64,000 nucleotides of DNA from an uncultured Paracoccaceae bacterium (lineage in GTDB: Bacteria > Pseudomonadota > Alphaproteobacteria > Rhodobacterales > Rhodobacteraceae): NCBI GenBank assembly GCA_947500775.1, contig CANMTD010000003.1, forward strand, positions 124,001 through 188,000, given 5' to 3'. The notes under the pieces were generated by a model that was given only the letters and a program-made list of their open reading frames with translations, ran no database searches and was not told where the DNA came from. Below, piece after piece: positions 8,456 to 17,533 of the stretch; the first letter of the stretch is position 1, and every line of letters begins with the position of its first letter. The position numbers and the translations under genes are program-made.

Positions 8456-9145
8456 ATGTTCAACCTGATAAAGTCCCGTCTGGACAGCCTGGAAAATAGG
8501 CTGCGCACATCCTTTGGGAATGATATTTCGACCCCTGCCGGGCGCCGCGCGGCAATCTGGCATTTCCACCTGATGGATCACGCTTTTCTGCGGGTGCTCT
8601 GGACCAATCTGGCCGAAATCGCGCCGGGCGTCTGGCGGTCGAACCAACCCTCTCCGGCCCGGATAAAACGCTATAAACGCATGGGCATCCGCACGATCCT
8701 GTCATTGCGCGGCGACAACCGCTCCAGCCACCATCTGCTGGAGGAAGAAGCCTGCGCCGAACAGGGCATTCCGCTGTGGGTGACGGCATTCAATGCCCGC
8801 AAGGCCCCGACAAAATCCGCGCTGCTGGAACTGCTGGACTATTTCGACAGGATCGAAAAGCCGTTTCTGATGCATTGTAAATCGGGGGCGGACCGCGCCG
8901 GGCTGGCCTCGGCGCTGTATCTGATGCATGTCGAAGGGCAACCCGTCGATCAGGCCGCCAAACAGCTGGGGCTGCGGTTCCTGCATCTCAAAGGCACGGC
9001 AACCGGGATCATGGATCATTTCCTTGAACTCTATGCCGAGGATACCAAGATCACACCGATGCCGATCCGCGAATGGATCGAAACGCGATACACACGCAAA
9101 GCGCTGACAGCCTCTTTCGCTGCGCGGCGCGGTCGGGCAGGATAG
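8456..9145 (+). CDS. Tyrosine/dual-specificity phosphatase-like protein
   Basis: The 229-residue protein carries the Cys-phosphatase loop HCKSGADRAG (Cys about 141, Arg about 147), the C-x5-R signature of tyrosine and dual-specificity phosphatases. An upstream stretch, IRTILSLRGDNR, matches the region that usually packs against the active site. The N-terminal 60 residues are unassigned. The start is uncertain: ATG 8456 and ATG 8444 are both possible and neither has a strong ribosome binding site. It sits seven bases before the MsbA-like exporter gene and is probably co-transcribed with it. Similar small phosphatases occur near lipid and envelope genes, but the substrate here is unknown. Confidence 0.8.
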   Translation: MFNLIKSRLDSLENRLRTSFGNDISTPAGRRAAIWHFHLMDHAFLRVLWTNLAEIAPGVWRSNQPSPARIKRYKRMGIRTILSLRGDNRSSHHLLEEEACAEQGIPLWVTAFNARKAPTKSALLELLDYFDRIEKPFLMHCKSGADRAGLASALYLMHVEGQPVDQAAKQLGLRFLHLKGTATGIMDHFLELYAEDTKITPMPIREWIETRYTRKALTASFAARRGRAG

Positions 9146-9151
9146 CAACCG

Positions 9152-10915
9152 ATGACACAACCGACGACAGTCCCTTCGTCCCGCGCGATCATTCACTGGA
9201 TGTGGCAGGACTATCTGCGCCATCACGTCCCGCTTTTGCTGTTCGCGATGCTGCTGATGACCGTCGAAGGCGCCATGCTGGGCCTGCTGAGCTATCTGAT
9301 CGAGCCGATGTTCGATAAGGTCTTTGTATCCGGCAACCGCGCCGCGATTCCGGTGGTGGCAGGTTCGATTTTTGCAATCTTCGTGGCCCGCGCCCTGTCC
9401 GGTTTCGGGCAACGGGTGATGATGGCCCACGTCGGGCAGCAGGTGTCATCCGCCCTGCAACGGGATCTTGTCGGCCATATGCTGACGCTGGACAATTACT
9501 GGTTTCAGACCATGTCGCCCGGCAGCCTGATCGAACGCGTGCGCGGCGATACAGGGGCGGCGGCAGGCATCTGGTCCACCGTTCTGGCCGCGGGCGGACG
9601 GGATGTTATCGCACTGGTATCGTTGTTTTCGGTCGCCATTTCAATTGACTGGCTCTGGACGTTGATCGCCGTTGCCGGCGTGCCCCTTCTGGTCTTGCCG
9701 ATCATTGCCCTGCAAAAATGGGTGCGCGGCACATCAAGGCTGGTGCGCGTGCTGGCAGGGGTCATTTCGACCCGGCTGGATGAAATTTTCCACGGGGTCA
9801 CCACGATCAAGCTGAACCGGACCGAAACCCTTGAAGGAGAGCGATTTGGGTCGGCGTTGCGCGACCTGATCAGCGCCCGGCTGCGTTCCGTTGCAGGTCA
9901 GGCTGGCATTCCCGCGCTGATGGATATCATTGCCGGTCTGGGGTTTTTCGGCGTGCTCAGCTATGGCGGGCTTCAGATCATCGAAGGCGAAAAGACCGTT
10001 GGCGAATTCATGAGCTTTTTCACGGCGATGGCGCTGGTTTTTGAACCGCTGCGCCGGTTGGGAAATGTCTCTGGTTCGTGGCAGGTCGCCCTTGCCAGCC
10101 TTGAACGGCTGCACCACGTATTTGACGAAAAACCCACCATCCTGTCGCCTGCAAACCCTGTCGCCCTGTCGGTCCCGCCGCAGGACGCGGATATCGAACT
10201 GCGCGGCATCCATATGGCCTATGCCGACACCCCGGTTCTGAACGGTCTGACGCTGACGGCCAAGGCCGGTCAGATGACCGCGCTGGTCGGGTCGTCGGGT
10301 GCGGGCAAAAGCACGGTGTTCAACCTGCTGACCCGTCTGATCGAACCGCAGTCCGGCGAAATCCTGCTGGGGGACACCCCGATCGATCAGCTGGATCTGG
10401 GCGGTTTGCGTGATCTGTGTTCCGTCGTCACGCAGGACACGCTGCTGTTTGACGAAACCCTGCGCGACAACATTCTGCTGGGCCGGACCGATGTGTCCGA
10501 GGCCAAACTGAAAGAGGTGCTGGAGGCCGCGCATATCGCCGATTTCCTGCCCGGTCTTCCCAACGGTCTGGACAGCCCCGCAGGTCCGCGCGGCACCAAC
10601 CTGTCGGGTGGCCAGCGCCAGCGCGTGGCCATCGCCCGCGCCCTGTTGCGCGACACCCCGATCCTGTTGCTGGACGAGGCGACCTCGGCGCTGGATGTCA
10701 AATCCGAAAAAGTCGTGCAAGAGGCGCTGGAACGGCTTAGTTCGAACCGGACCACATTGGTTATCGCGCACCGCTTGGCCACTGTCCGCGATGCCGATAA
10801 GATCGTGGTGATGGACAAGGGCTGCGTCGTCGAAGAAGGTACCCATGATTCCCTGCTGGAACAGGACGGGCTGTATTCGGGGCTGTATAAACTGCAGTTC
10901 GCATCGAACACCTGA
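9152..10915 (+). CDS. ABC exporter, MsbA/lipid flippase-like
   Basis: The 587-residue half-transporter has an N-terminal six-helix exporter domain (roughly residues 20-315) and a C-terminal ATPase. The ATPase shows Walker A GSSGAGKST (about 380), the Q-loop VVTQDTLLF, signature LSGGQRQRVAIARALL, Walker B ILLLDEATSALD and the switch His in VIAHRLATV. This is the layout of MsbA and other homodimeric lipid or drug exporters. It follows the phosphatase-like gene by six bases. A role in lipid A or glycolipid export would suit the Kdo transferase elsewhere in the window, but the cargo cannot be determined from sequence. Confidence 0.88.
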   Translation: MTQPTTVPSSRAIIHWMWQDYLRHHVPLLLFAMLLMTVEGAMLGLLSYLIEPMFDKVFVSGNRAAIPVVAGSIFAIFVARALSGFGQRVMMAHVGQQVSSALQRDLVGHMLTLDNYWFQTMSPGSLIERVRGDTGAAAGIWSTVLAAGGRDVIALVSLFSVAISIDWLWTLIAVAGVPLLVLPIIALQKWVRGTSRLVRVLAGVISTRLDEIFHGVTTIKLNRTETLEGERFGSALRDLISARLRSVAGQAGIPALMDIIAGLGFFGVLSYGGLQIIEGEKTVGEFMSFFTAMALVFEPLRRLGNVSGSWQVALASLERLHHVFDEKPTILSPANPVALSVPPQDADIELRGIHMAYADTPVLNGLTLTAKAGQMTALVGSSGAGKSTVFNLLTRLIEPQSGEILLGDTPIDQLDLGGLRDLCSVVTQDTLLFDETLRDNILLGRTDVSEAKLKEVLEAAHIADFLPGLPNGLDSPAGPRGTNLSGGQRQRVAIARALLRDTPILLLDEATSALDVKSEKVVQEALERLSSNRTTLVIAHRLATVRDADKIVVMDKGCVVEEGTHDSLLEQDGLYSGLYKLQFASNT

Positions 10916-10954
10916 TCCCGACCTGCCGTTCCCCCCGACGAAGGACACCGACAG

Positions 10955-11707
10955 ATGCCCCCCGAACGCTGCGACGATCGCACGGTGATAGACATAACAG
11001 GCGCGCAACGCCTGTCGTTTCTGCAAGGTCTGGTGACGAACGATGTGTCAGATCTTGAGGGGCGTCTGGTCTATGCCGCCCTGCTGAACCCGCAGGGCAA
11101 ATATCTGGCGGATTTCTTTCTGACGGCGCAGGGCGACAGCATCCTGCTGGACGTGAAATCCGATCTGGCGCCCGGGCTGATGCAACGCCTGACGCTTTAC
11201 AAGCTGCGCGCCGATGTTGCCTTTGCTGTCAGCCCCTTGCAGGTGACGCGCGGCACCGGCGCCGCCCCGGATGGCGCCCTACCCGACCCACGGCACCCGG
11301 ACCTTGGCTGGCGGCTGTATTCCGACATCCCCGGCACAAAGCCGACCACCGACTGGGAGGCGATCCGCGTAGCCCATTGCATCCCCGAAACCGGGATCGA
11401 ACTGATCCCCGAAGACACCTATATTCTGGAGGCCGGTTTTGAACGGCTGCACGGCGCCGATTTCAAAAAGGGCTGCTATGTCGGGCAAGAGGTGACCGCC
11501 CGGATGAAGCACAAGACCGAATTGCGCAAAGGCTTTGCCACCGTCGCCGTCACCGGCAGTGCCCCTGCCGGGACCGAGATTACCGCAGATGGCAAACCGG
11601 TCGGTCGGCTGTTCACCCGATCGGGCGACCGGGCGATTGCCTATCTGCGCTTTGACCGGGCGCAGGGGGATATGCAGGCCGGGGAAGCAACGGTTTTGGT
11701 TCTGTAA
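10955..11707 (+). CDS. ygfZ: YgfZ/GcvT-domain folate-binding protein
   Basis: The 250-residue protein matches the YgfZ (COG0354) family, tetrahydrofolate-dependent proteins that help maintain certain iron-sulfur enzymes, including a tRNA thiolation enzyme. The hallmark K-G-C-Y-x-G-Q-E motif is present as KKGCYVGQEVTARM near residue 172. The N-terminal region DITGAQRLSFLQGLVTNDV fits the folate-binding fold. The length is typical of alphaproteobacterial members. It lies 39 bp after the exporter gene and converges with the response regulator gene. Confidence 0.88.
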   Translation: MPPERCDDRTVIDITGAQRLSFLQGLVTNDVSDLEGRLVYAALLNPQGKYLADFFLTAQGDSILLDVKSDLAPGLMQRLTLYKLRADVAFAVSPLQVTRGTGAAPDGALPDPRHPDLGWRLYSDIPGTKPTTDWEAIRVAHCIPETGIELIPEDTYILEAGFERLHGADFKKGCYVGQEVTARMKHKTELRKGFATVAVTGSAPAGTEITADGKPVGRLFTRSGDRAIAYLRFDRAQGDMQAGEATVLVL

Positions 11708-11726
11708 CCCCGCACGATACGCCCCC

Positions 11727-12617
11727 TTAATGCGGTGAATGCAATATCCGGTCGGCCGCCACGGCGGCCGAGGTTCTGTTGTCCACGCCCATTTTCTGAA
11801 AAATCTGTTCAAGATGCTTGTTCACGGTCCGCGGGCTAAGCCCCAGGATCGTGCTGATGTCGCGATTTGTCTTGCCCATCGTCAGCCAATACAGGACCTC
11901 GGATTCCCGGCTTGTCAGCGACAAAAGCCGTGCCAGAATCTGTTCGCTGGTTTCATGACTGGGCTGCTTGAACTTGACCAGAATTTCGTCCGACGACGAC
12001 AGGCCCACGTACAGAAACTCGATACCATTCATCAAAAGCGGCGACAGCTGTGAAACCGGTTTGCTTGCGCATGTCATCAGCCATTCGCGCAGCTTTTCAT
12101 ATTCCGGGTTGGTCGCCTGAAACGCGGCAAGCGCCTTTTTAGAGCCCCAGACAAGACGGCCGCGCCGATCAAACGCCAGCAGGGAGCGACCGGAAACATC
12201 CAAAGCATCCCGCGCACTTTGAATGAGCTTGGAATTCACGATATGAATGCCGATACGCGCGATCAGCTCATCAACCACCACGGGCTTGGTGATATAGTCG
12301 ACACCGCCTGCGGTCAGCCCCCTTACGACATCATCCGCCTCGGTCAGGCCGGTCATGAAAACGATCGGGGCGTTTGTTGAATGCGGCTGTTGCTTAAGCC
12401 TTCGACAGGCTTCGAACCCATCCATATGGGGCATAAGCGCGTCCATCAGGATCACATCGGGATCAATGCGCCCGACCAGATCAATTGCGGTTTGCCCGTC
12501 GCGCGCGACAATAACCGTCATCCCGCTTTCTTCCAGCGCAGAGGACACCATTGTCAGCGAATCCGGGTCATCATCCACGACAAGCGCGATGTTCTGCTCG
12601 ATCTTGTTAAGCGTCAT
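11727..12617 (-). CDS. Response regulator with LuxR-type DNA-binding domain
   Basis: The 296-residue protein has a receiver domain (about 8-125; acidic pocket VVDDDPDS, phospho-acceptor Asp59 in VILMDALMPHMDG, Thr in VFMTGL, Lys in YITKPV). A 95-residue middle section resembles a small PAS-like sensor (ALDVSGRSLLAFDRRGRLVWG). The C-terminal helix-turn-helix of the LuxR/FixJ class spans about 228-292 (LTSREsEVLYWLTMGKTN, then LGLSPRTVNKHLEQIF). It overlaps the end of the hybrid kinase gene by eleven bases, so the pair is translationally coupled. It is most likely the output regulator of that kinase, acting on the divergent amide-transport operon. Confidence 0.9.
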   Translation of the reverse strand: MTLNKIEQNIALVVDDDPDSLTMVSSALEESGMTVIVARDGQTAIDLVGRIDPDVILMDALMPHMDGFEACRRLKQQPHSTNAPIVFMTGLTEADDVVRGLTAGGVDYITKPVVVDELIARIGIHIVNSKLIQSARDALDVSGRSLLAFDRRGRLVWGSKKALAAFQATNPEYEKLREWLMTCASKPVSQLSPLLMNGIEFLYVGLSSSDEILVKFKQPSHETSEQILARLLSLTSRESEVLYWLTMGKTNRDISTILGLSPRTVNKHLEQIFQKMGVDNRTSAAVAADRILHSPH

Positions 12618-15600
12618 CGTATGCTCCGTTTTCCAATTGCTGGGCTATCCCAGTCAGATTGAACGCCGCAAGATGGGTTTTCAAAGACGCCATAAGCAGC
12701 GGCGGACAGGCGGCATTTTCCTCAAGCTCGCCCAGCCGCTTTCGGATCGCACTGGCCTGACCGGTCCGGGCAAGGTCGATCAGTTCCGAAGAATGCGCCG
12801 GTGACAGGGCTGTGGCGCCAACAACCTCTCCGGCTTCGTCGTGCTCCAGTTTAAGCTCCAGTTTCAAAAGCTCGGCCACGCGAATGACAAGGTCGTCCAG
12901 ATTGTAAGGCTTGGAGATAAAGGCGTCGTACAGCGCGAATTGCGGGGTGGGCATTTCAGCGTCTTTGGCGTGCCCCGAGATCATGATGATCGGTATGCCA
13001 AGCAACGCCCCATCGCGAAGGTGTTTGGCCAGGGACCAGCCGTCCTGCCCCGGCATATCGATATCCAGCACAAACAGATCAGGCGTGATATCCGTCAGCA
13101 TATCCAGCGCAAGCTCTGCCGAAGAGGCGTTCACGACCGCAAATCCAAGCGGCTCGAACACATGGGAAACAAGGATCAGGTGGTTAAGGTCGTCATCGAC
13201 GATCATGATGGTCTTGCGTGGCCCCCGATAGCCGCTGACCGGCAAGGACCGGGCATCTTTTGCAATCCCGCTGTCATTGATGCTTTCGTGTGAAATGGAC
13301 GGCAGCATCAGCCGCACGCGGAACGTACTGCCCTTGCCCAGATCGCTTTCGACTTCGATTTCGCCGCCCAGAATTTCAACCAGCAGCTTCGTGATCGTCA
13401 GCCCAAGACCAGACCCGCGCACGCCGCTTTGATTGGCGCGTTCAAACGGCCGCCATATGCGGGGCAGAAAGTTCGGATCAATGCCGACACCTGTGTCCGT
13501 GACCTCGATCTGGGCCACTTCGTTGCGATAGGCGACGCTTAGCCGGACCTCGCCCTGTTCGGTATAGCGCAATGCGTTTGAAAGCAGGTTGATCAGGATC
13601 TGGCGCAGCCGCTTTTCGTCGAACCCAACCCACGACGGAAAGTTTCCTTTGGTTTCCAGCGTGAAGGTGATCCCCTTGGCGCTGGCCTCTTCCTCGAAGA
13701 TCGAAGTCACCTGCTTGATGAACATGCGCAGATTGATCCGGTCACGCATGATTTCAAGGCGTCCCGCCTCGATCCGGGAAATATCCAAAAGCCCTTCGAT
13801 CAGGCCGGCAAGATGTTCGCTGCTGCGGCGAATGGTCGTGACGGATTCGCGGCGATGTTCGGGGATTTTGGGGTCCTTTTCCAATATCTGGGCAAAGCCG
13901 TAGATGGCGTTCAAGGGCGTGCGCAACTCGTGGCTAAGCCCGGCCATATAACGGGTCTTGGCAAGGTTGGCGGCCTCTGCTTTGTCCTTTGCCTCTTGCA
14001 GCGCCTTGTCGGTGCGTTCATGCGCGCGGATTTCGCGCAACAGACGGTCCGTCTGTCGGTTGGTTTCGGCGCGGGCGCTGCGATGGCTTTCATTGACCAG
14101 CAGAAACATCCAGACCGAGATGCCAACGATGATCAGGACGATGCTAAATATGACGGTCAGAACCGGCACGAAATTCGGCGCGCCCTCTAGCGATCTGATC
14201 AACAACAGCAAACCACCGAACATGCCACCGATAAGGCTGGTGAAAAATACGAACCGCGACAGGCGCGACAGGATGGCGGTGGCAACTTTTTTGGGCAGCG
14301 TCCGGTTGATGAAATTGTGAAAATTCGTCTCGAACCTTGCGTGCGGTTTACAACTGTCCTGACAGTTGCTGTCCAGGGTGCAGCACAGCGAACAGATCGC
14401 ACCGGCGTGCAGCGGGCAATGGGTCATATCTTCGGAATCAAACCGGAAATCGCAAATCGAACAGGTCTGAAGCCCCTTGGGGGCGTCGGATAATTCAGCG
14501 CGCGCCAGATAATATTTACCGCCGGTGGCACATGCGATCAGCGGGGCGGCCACAAAGGCCGACCCCAGTGCGATAAAGGTGGAAAAGGCCTGCGCGATCG
14601 GCCCGGCCACGCCTGTAACCGCGATCAGGGAAATGATGCAGGCCAACAGCATCGCCCCGATCCCCACCGGGTTGATGTCATAAAGATGCGCCCGGCGGAA
14701 TTCGATCCCCTTGGGGCTAAGCCCCAGCGGTTTGTTCACCACCAGATCGGCAACAAGCGCGCCGATCCACGCCACCGCGACATGCGAATACAGGCGCAGC
14801 ACCTGTTCCAGACCCTCAAAGACACCAAGCTCCATCAGCATCAGCGCAATCGCGACATTGAACACCAGCCACACCACCCGCCCCGGATGGCTGTGGGTCA
14901 GGCGCGAAAAGAAATTCGACCAGGCGATCGATCCGGCATAGGCATTGGTGACGTTGATCTTGAGCTGCGAAAGCACCACGAAAACGCCGGTCAGGACCAG
15001 AACGATCATCGGCGAGCCAAAGACCTGATCAAAGGCTGTGAAATACATATGCGTCGGATCGGCCGCATCGGCCAGCGGCACGGATTCACGCACCGCAAGC
15101 GTGACAAGATACGACCCCGCGATCATTTTCAGCATCCCAAGGATCGACCACCCCGGCCCCGCAGCGATCAGCGCCGTAAACCATTTGCGGCGGTCCCGGG
15201 CGGTCTTTGGTTCCGGCAGGAAGCGCAGGAAATCGACCTGTTCGCCAATCTGCGCCACAAGCGAAAAGATCACCCCCGACGCGGCCCCGAACATCAACAG
15301 CGTCGATGTGCCCTTGCGCGCCTCGGTCCCTTCGAACCCGACCCAGGCGTCAATGTCGTAACCGACAAAGGCCAGCAAGACGAACGGCAGGATATGAAGG
15401 ACCGCCCAGAACGGTTGGGTCCATGTCTGAAAAGCCGAGATTTTGGAAAACCCGTTGACCACAAGCGGGATCACAACAATCGCGCTGACGACATAGCCCA
15501 GAAAAATCGGCAGCCCGAACAGAAAATCCAGCGCCAGCGCCAGGATCGCGGCCTCCAGCGCGAAGAATATGAAGGTGAACGAGGCATAGATCAGCGACGT

Positions 15601-15951
15601 GATCGTCGACCCGATATAGCCAAAGCCCGCCCCGCGCGTCAGCAGGTCGATATCGACCCCGTAACGCGCCGCATAATAACAGATCGGCAGTCCGGTCAGA
15701 AACAGGATGGCCCCGACGAACATGATTGCGACGATCGCAATATCAAACCCGTAGGTGATGGTGATCGCAGCGCCGATTGCCTCAAGCGCCAGAAAAGAGA
15801 TTGATCCGATGGCCGTGTTGGCGACGCGGGCATAGCTCCACCTTCGCGCCCGGCGCGCGGTGAACCGCAGCGCGAAATCTTCCATTGTCTCATTCGCGAC
15901 CCAACGGTTGTAGGTCCGTTTCTCGCTGGTCGCCCGTAGTGCAGTTGCCAT
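12607..15951 (-). CDS. NCS1-transporter-fused hybrid sensor histidine kinase with Cys-rich module
   Basis: The 1114-residue protein joins several parts. Residues about 20-480 are a full-length NCS1 (nucleobase/cation symporter) domain with about twelve membrane segments and the motif ARYGVDIDLLTRGAGFG. Residues 497-534 hold eight cysteines spaced C-x2-C-x11-C-x7-C-x2-CC-x5-C-x3-C, resembling a zinc or Fe-S module. Two further membrane helices lie near 567-585 and 594-618, followed by a coiled coil. The HisKA domain has LSHELRTPLNAIYGF (His about 674). The ATPase has an N-box at NLLSNAL and a G-box at GSGLGLTITK. A receiver (about 912-1032; Asp about 963) and a 75-residue helical tail follow. 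AAGGG favours ATG 15951 over 15969. It is divergent from the amide transporter, so the NCS1 part may sense or transport the same class of nitrogen compound. Confidence 0.9.
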   Translation of the reverse strand: MATALRATSEKRTYNRWVANETMEDFALRFTARRARRWSYARVANTAIGSISFLALEAIGAAITITYGFDIAIVAIMFVGAILFLTGLPICYYAARYGVDIDLLTRGAGFGYIGSTITSLIYASFTFIFFALEAAILALALDFLFGLPIFLGYVVSAIVVIPLVVNGFSKISAFQTWTQPFWAVLHILPFVLLAFVGYDIDAWVGFEGTEARKGTSTLLMFGAASGVIFSLVAQIGEQVDFLRFLPEPKTARDRRKWFTALIAAGPGWSILGMLKMIAGSYLVTLAVRESVPLADAADPTHMYFTAFDQVFGSPMIVLVLTGVFVVLSQLKINVTNAYAGSIAWSNFFSRLTHSHPGRVVWLVFNVAIALMLMELGVFEGLEQVLRLYSHVAVAWIGALVADLVVNKPLGLSPKGIEFRRAHLYDINPVGIGAMLLACIISLIAVTGVAGPIAQAFSTFIALGSAFVAAPLIACATGGKYYLARAELSDAPKGLQTCSICDFRFDSEDMTHCPLHAGAICSLCCTLDSNCQDSCKPHARFETNFHNFINRTLPKKVATAILSRLSRFVFFTSLIGGMFGGLLLLIRSLEGAPNFVPVLTVIFSIVLIIVGISVWMFLLVNESHRSARAETNRQTDRLLREIRAHERTDKALQEAKDKAEAANLAKTRYMAGLSHELRTPLNAIYGFAQILEKDPKIPEHRRESVTTIRRSSEHLAGLIEGLLDISRIEAGRLEIMRDRINLRMFIKQVTSIFEEEASAKGITFTLETKGNFPSWVGFDEKRLRQILINLLSNALRYTEQGEVRLSVAYRNEVAQIEVTDTGVGIDPNFLPRIWRPFERANQSGVRGSGLGLTITKLLVEILGGEIEVESDLGKGSTFRVRLMLPSISHESINDSGIAKDARSLPVSGYRGPRKTIMIVDDDLNHLILVSHVFEPLGFAVVNASSAELALDMLTDITPDLFVLDIDMPGQDGWSLAKHLRDGALLGIPIIMISGHAKDAEMPTPQFALYDAFISKPYNLDDLVIRVAELLKLELKLEHDEAGEVVGATALSPAHSSELIDLARTGQASAIRKRLGELEENAACPPLLMASLKTHLAAFNLTGIAQQLENGAYDDA

Positions 15952-16076
15952 TCGCAAGAGCCCTTTCAAACATCACAAAAAAGGCCTCGCATCGCAGATG
16001 AAACTGCGTTGCCGTTCCTCCTCCCTTGGCCGTTTCCCGTCTGTAAATCAGCATAAGGAACAAAACGCGCAGGCCC

Positions 16077-16094
16077 ATACGTCATTCGACGTAT
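16077..16094. promoter_or_regulatory. Dyad ATACGTC-N4-GACGTAT between kinase and amide operon
   Basis: A perfect seven-base inverted repeat, ATACGTC (16077-16083) and GACGTAT (16088-16094), lies in the 229-bp divergent intergenic region, about 87 bp upstream of the transporter start and 126 bp from the kinase start. The position suits an operator for the LuxR-type regulator encoded next door, or for another regulator of the divergon. No -35/-10 pair could be placed with confidence. Confidence 0.5.
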
Positions 16095-16180
16095 ATCCGC
16101 CAAGCGCCTTTCCTCTGATCGTGTTGGACAGGGGGCGCACTGGAATCGCCCAATCTTTTAGCACTTGAAAAGGAATGGAT

Positions 16181-17449
16181 ATGTCCAAGACACCACCTTC
16201 GAAAGGTCCCCAGGGACCAAGCCGCCGTGCCGTACTGGCAGGCAGCGCAGCCCTTACCGCATCGCTGTTCACGCCAAAGTCGCTGCTTGCGCAGGATTTC
16301 CCGACGGCCGAGGTCAACACCACCGGCCTTGCCGTGACCGATGACACCGTCACGGTCGGCATTCTGCATTCGATCACGGGAACGATGGCGATCTCGGAAA
16401 CCGGGTCGGTTCAGGCCGAAAAACTGGCGATTTCCCAGATCAACGCGCAGGGCGGCATTCTGGGCCGCAAGATCGAAGTCATTCAGGAAGACGGCGCATC
16501 CGACTGGCCCACATTCGCCGAAAAGGCCCGCAAACTGCTGGTCAACGACAAGGTTGCCTCGGTCATGGGTTGCTGGACATCCGCCAGCCGCAAGGCCGTG
16601 CTGCCAGTGTTCGAACAGCACAACGGTTTCCTCTACTACCCCACCTTCTATGAGGGCCTCGAAGAAAGCCCCAACGTGATCTACACAGGTCAGGAAGCCA
16701 CCCAGCAGATCATCGCGGGCCTGGATTGGGTGAAAGAGACCAAGGGCGCAAATTCGTTCTACCTGCTTGGCTCGGACTACATCTGGCCGCGCACATCCAA
16801 CAAGATCGCGCGCAAACACATCGAGAATTTCCTTGGCGGCAAAGTTGTGGGCGAGGATTACTATCCGCTGGGCCACACGCAGTTCAATTCGGTGATCAAC
16901 AAGATCCGCCTGAAAAAGCCTGACGTCATCTATGCCATCGTCGTGGGTGGATCGAACGTGGCCTTCTATAAGCAGCTGAAGGCCGCCGGGATCGACATGA
17001 CCGCCGAAGATCCGATCCTGCTGACGATCTCCGTGACCGAGGATGAAATCCTTGGGATCGGCGGCGAAAACATGGAAGGCGCCTATGCCTGCATGAAATA
17101 TTTCCAGTCGCTGGACAACGAAAACAACCTCGCCTTCGTGTCCGCGTTCAAGGAAATGTGGGGCGATGACATCGTGATCGGCGATGTGACACAGGCCGCC
17201 TATCTTGGCCCGTGGCTGTGGAAGGCCGCAGTGGAAAAGGCCGGCAGCTTTGATGTCGACAAGGTGCGCGCCGCCAGCCCCGGCATCGAACTGACCACCG
17301 CGCCAGAGGGCTATGTCAAAGTGCATGAAAACCACCACTTGTGGTCCAAGACCCGCGTCGGTCTGGCCAAACTGGATGGGCAGTACGACGTGGTGTTTGA
17401 AACCGAAGAACTGGTGGAGCCTGATCCGTTCCCCGAAGGCTACCAGTAA
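16181..17449 (+). CDS. urtA: Amide/urea ABC transporter substrate-binding protein (UrtA/FmdD type)
   Basis: The 422-residue periplasmic binding protein begins with a Tat signal, PSRRAVLAGSAALTAS, with cleavage likely after LLAQ. The mature part matches the branched-chain-amino-acid/urea binding family: VTVGILHSITGTMAISE, QINAQGGILGRKIEV and a central GCWTSASRKAVLPVFE ligand-binding stretch typical of UrtA/FmdD/AmiC-like proteins. I chose ATG 16181 because AAGGA lies six bases upstream; ATG 16175 is too close to that site. It heads a seven-gene operon ending in formamidase and FmdB. This suggests short-chain amides such as formamide as well as or instead of urea, since no urease genes are in the window. 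Confidence 0.9.
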   Translation: MSKTPPSKGPQGPSRRAVLAGSAALTASLFTPKSLLAQDFPTAEVNTTGLAVTDDTVTVGILHSITGTMAISETGSVQAEKLAISQINAQGGILGRKIEVIQEDGASDWPTFAEKARKLLVNDKVASVMGCWTSASRKAVLPVFEQHNGFLYYPTFYEGLEESPNVIYTGQEATQQIIAGLDWVKETKGANSFYLLGSDYIWPRTSNKIARKHIENFLGGKVVGEDYYPLGHTQFNSVINKIRLKKPDVIYAIVVGGSNVAFYKQLKAAGIDMTAEDPILLTISVTEDEILGIGGENMEGAYACMKYFQSLDNENNLAFVSAFKEMWGDDIVIGDVTQAAYLGPWLWKAAVEKAGSFDVDKVRAASPGIELTTAPEGYVKVHENHHLWSKTRVGLAKLDGQYDVVFETEELVEPDPFPEGYQ

Positions 17450-17464
17450 GTCTCAAACACAAAC

Positions 17465-17496
17465 GGGGGACCCGGGACTGCCAAGCGGGTCTCCCC
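17465..17496 (+). terminator. Intercistronic hairpin after the binding-protein gene
   Basis: GGGGGACCCG (17465-17474) pairs with CGGGTCTCCCC (17486-17496) with one bulged base and an eleven-base loop. No U-run follows. A hairpin between a binding-protein gene and its permease genes usually protects the upstream mRNA or attenuates read-through, giving more binding protein than membrane components. Confidence 0.55.
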
Positions 17497-17533
17497 ACCT
17501 TCTCCCTTTCACAACCAAGCCGAAGGATGCGGC

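Noticed and set aside
13813-14190. Possible plus-strand gene within the hybrid kinase region
   Set aside because: It is antisense to the conserved HisKA region of the kinase gene and has no motif of its own.
16100-16160. Possible sigma-54 promoter upstream of the amide transporter
   Set aside because: The GG and GC elements are not at the required spacing, so the match is not convincing.
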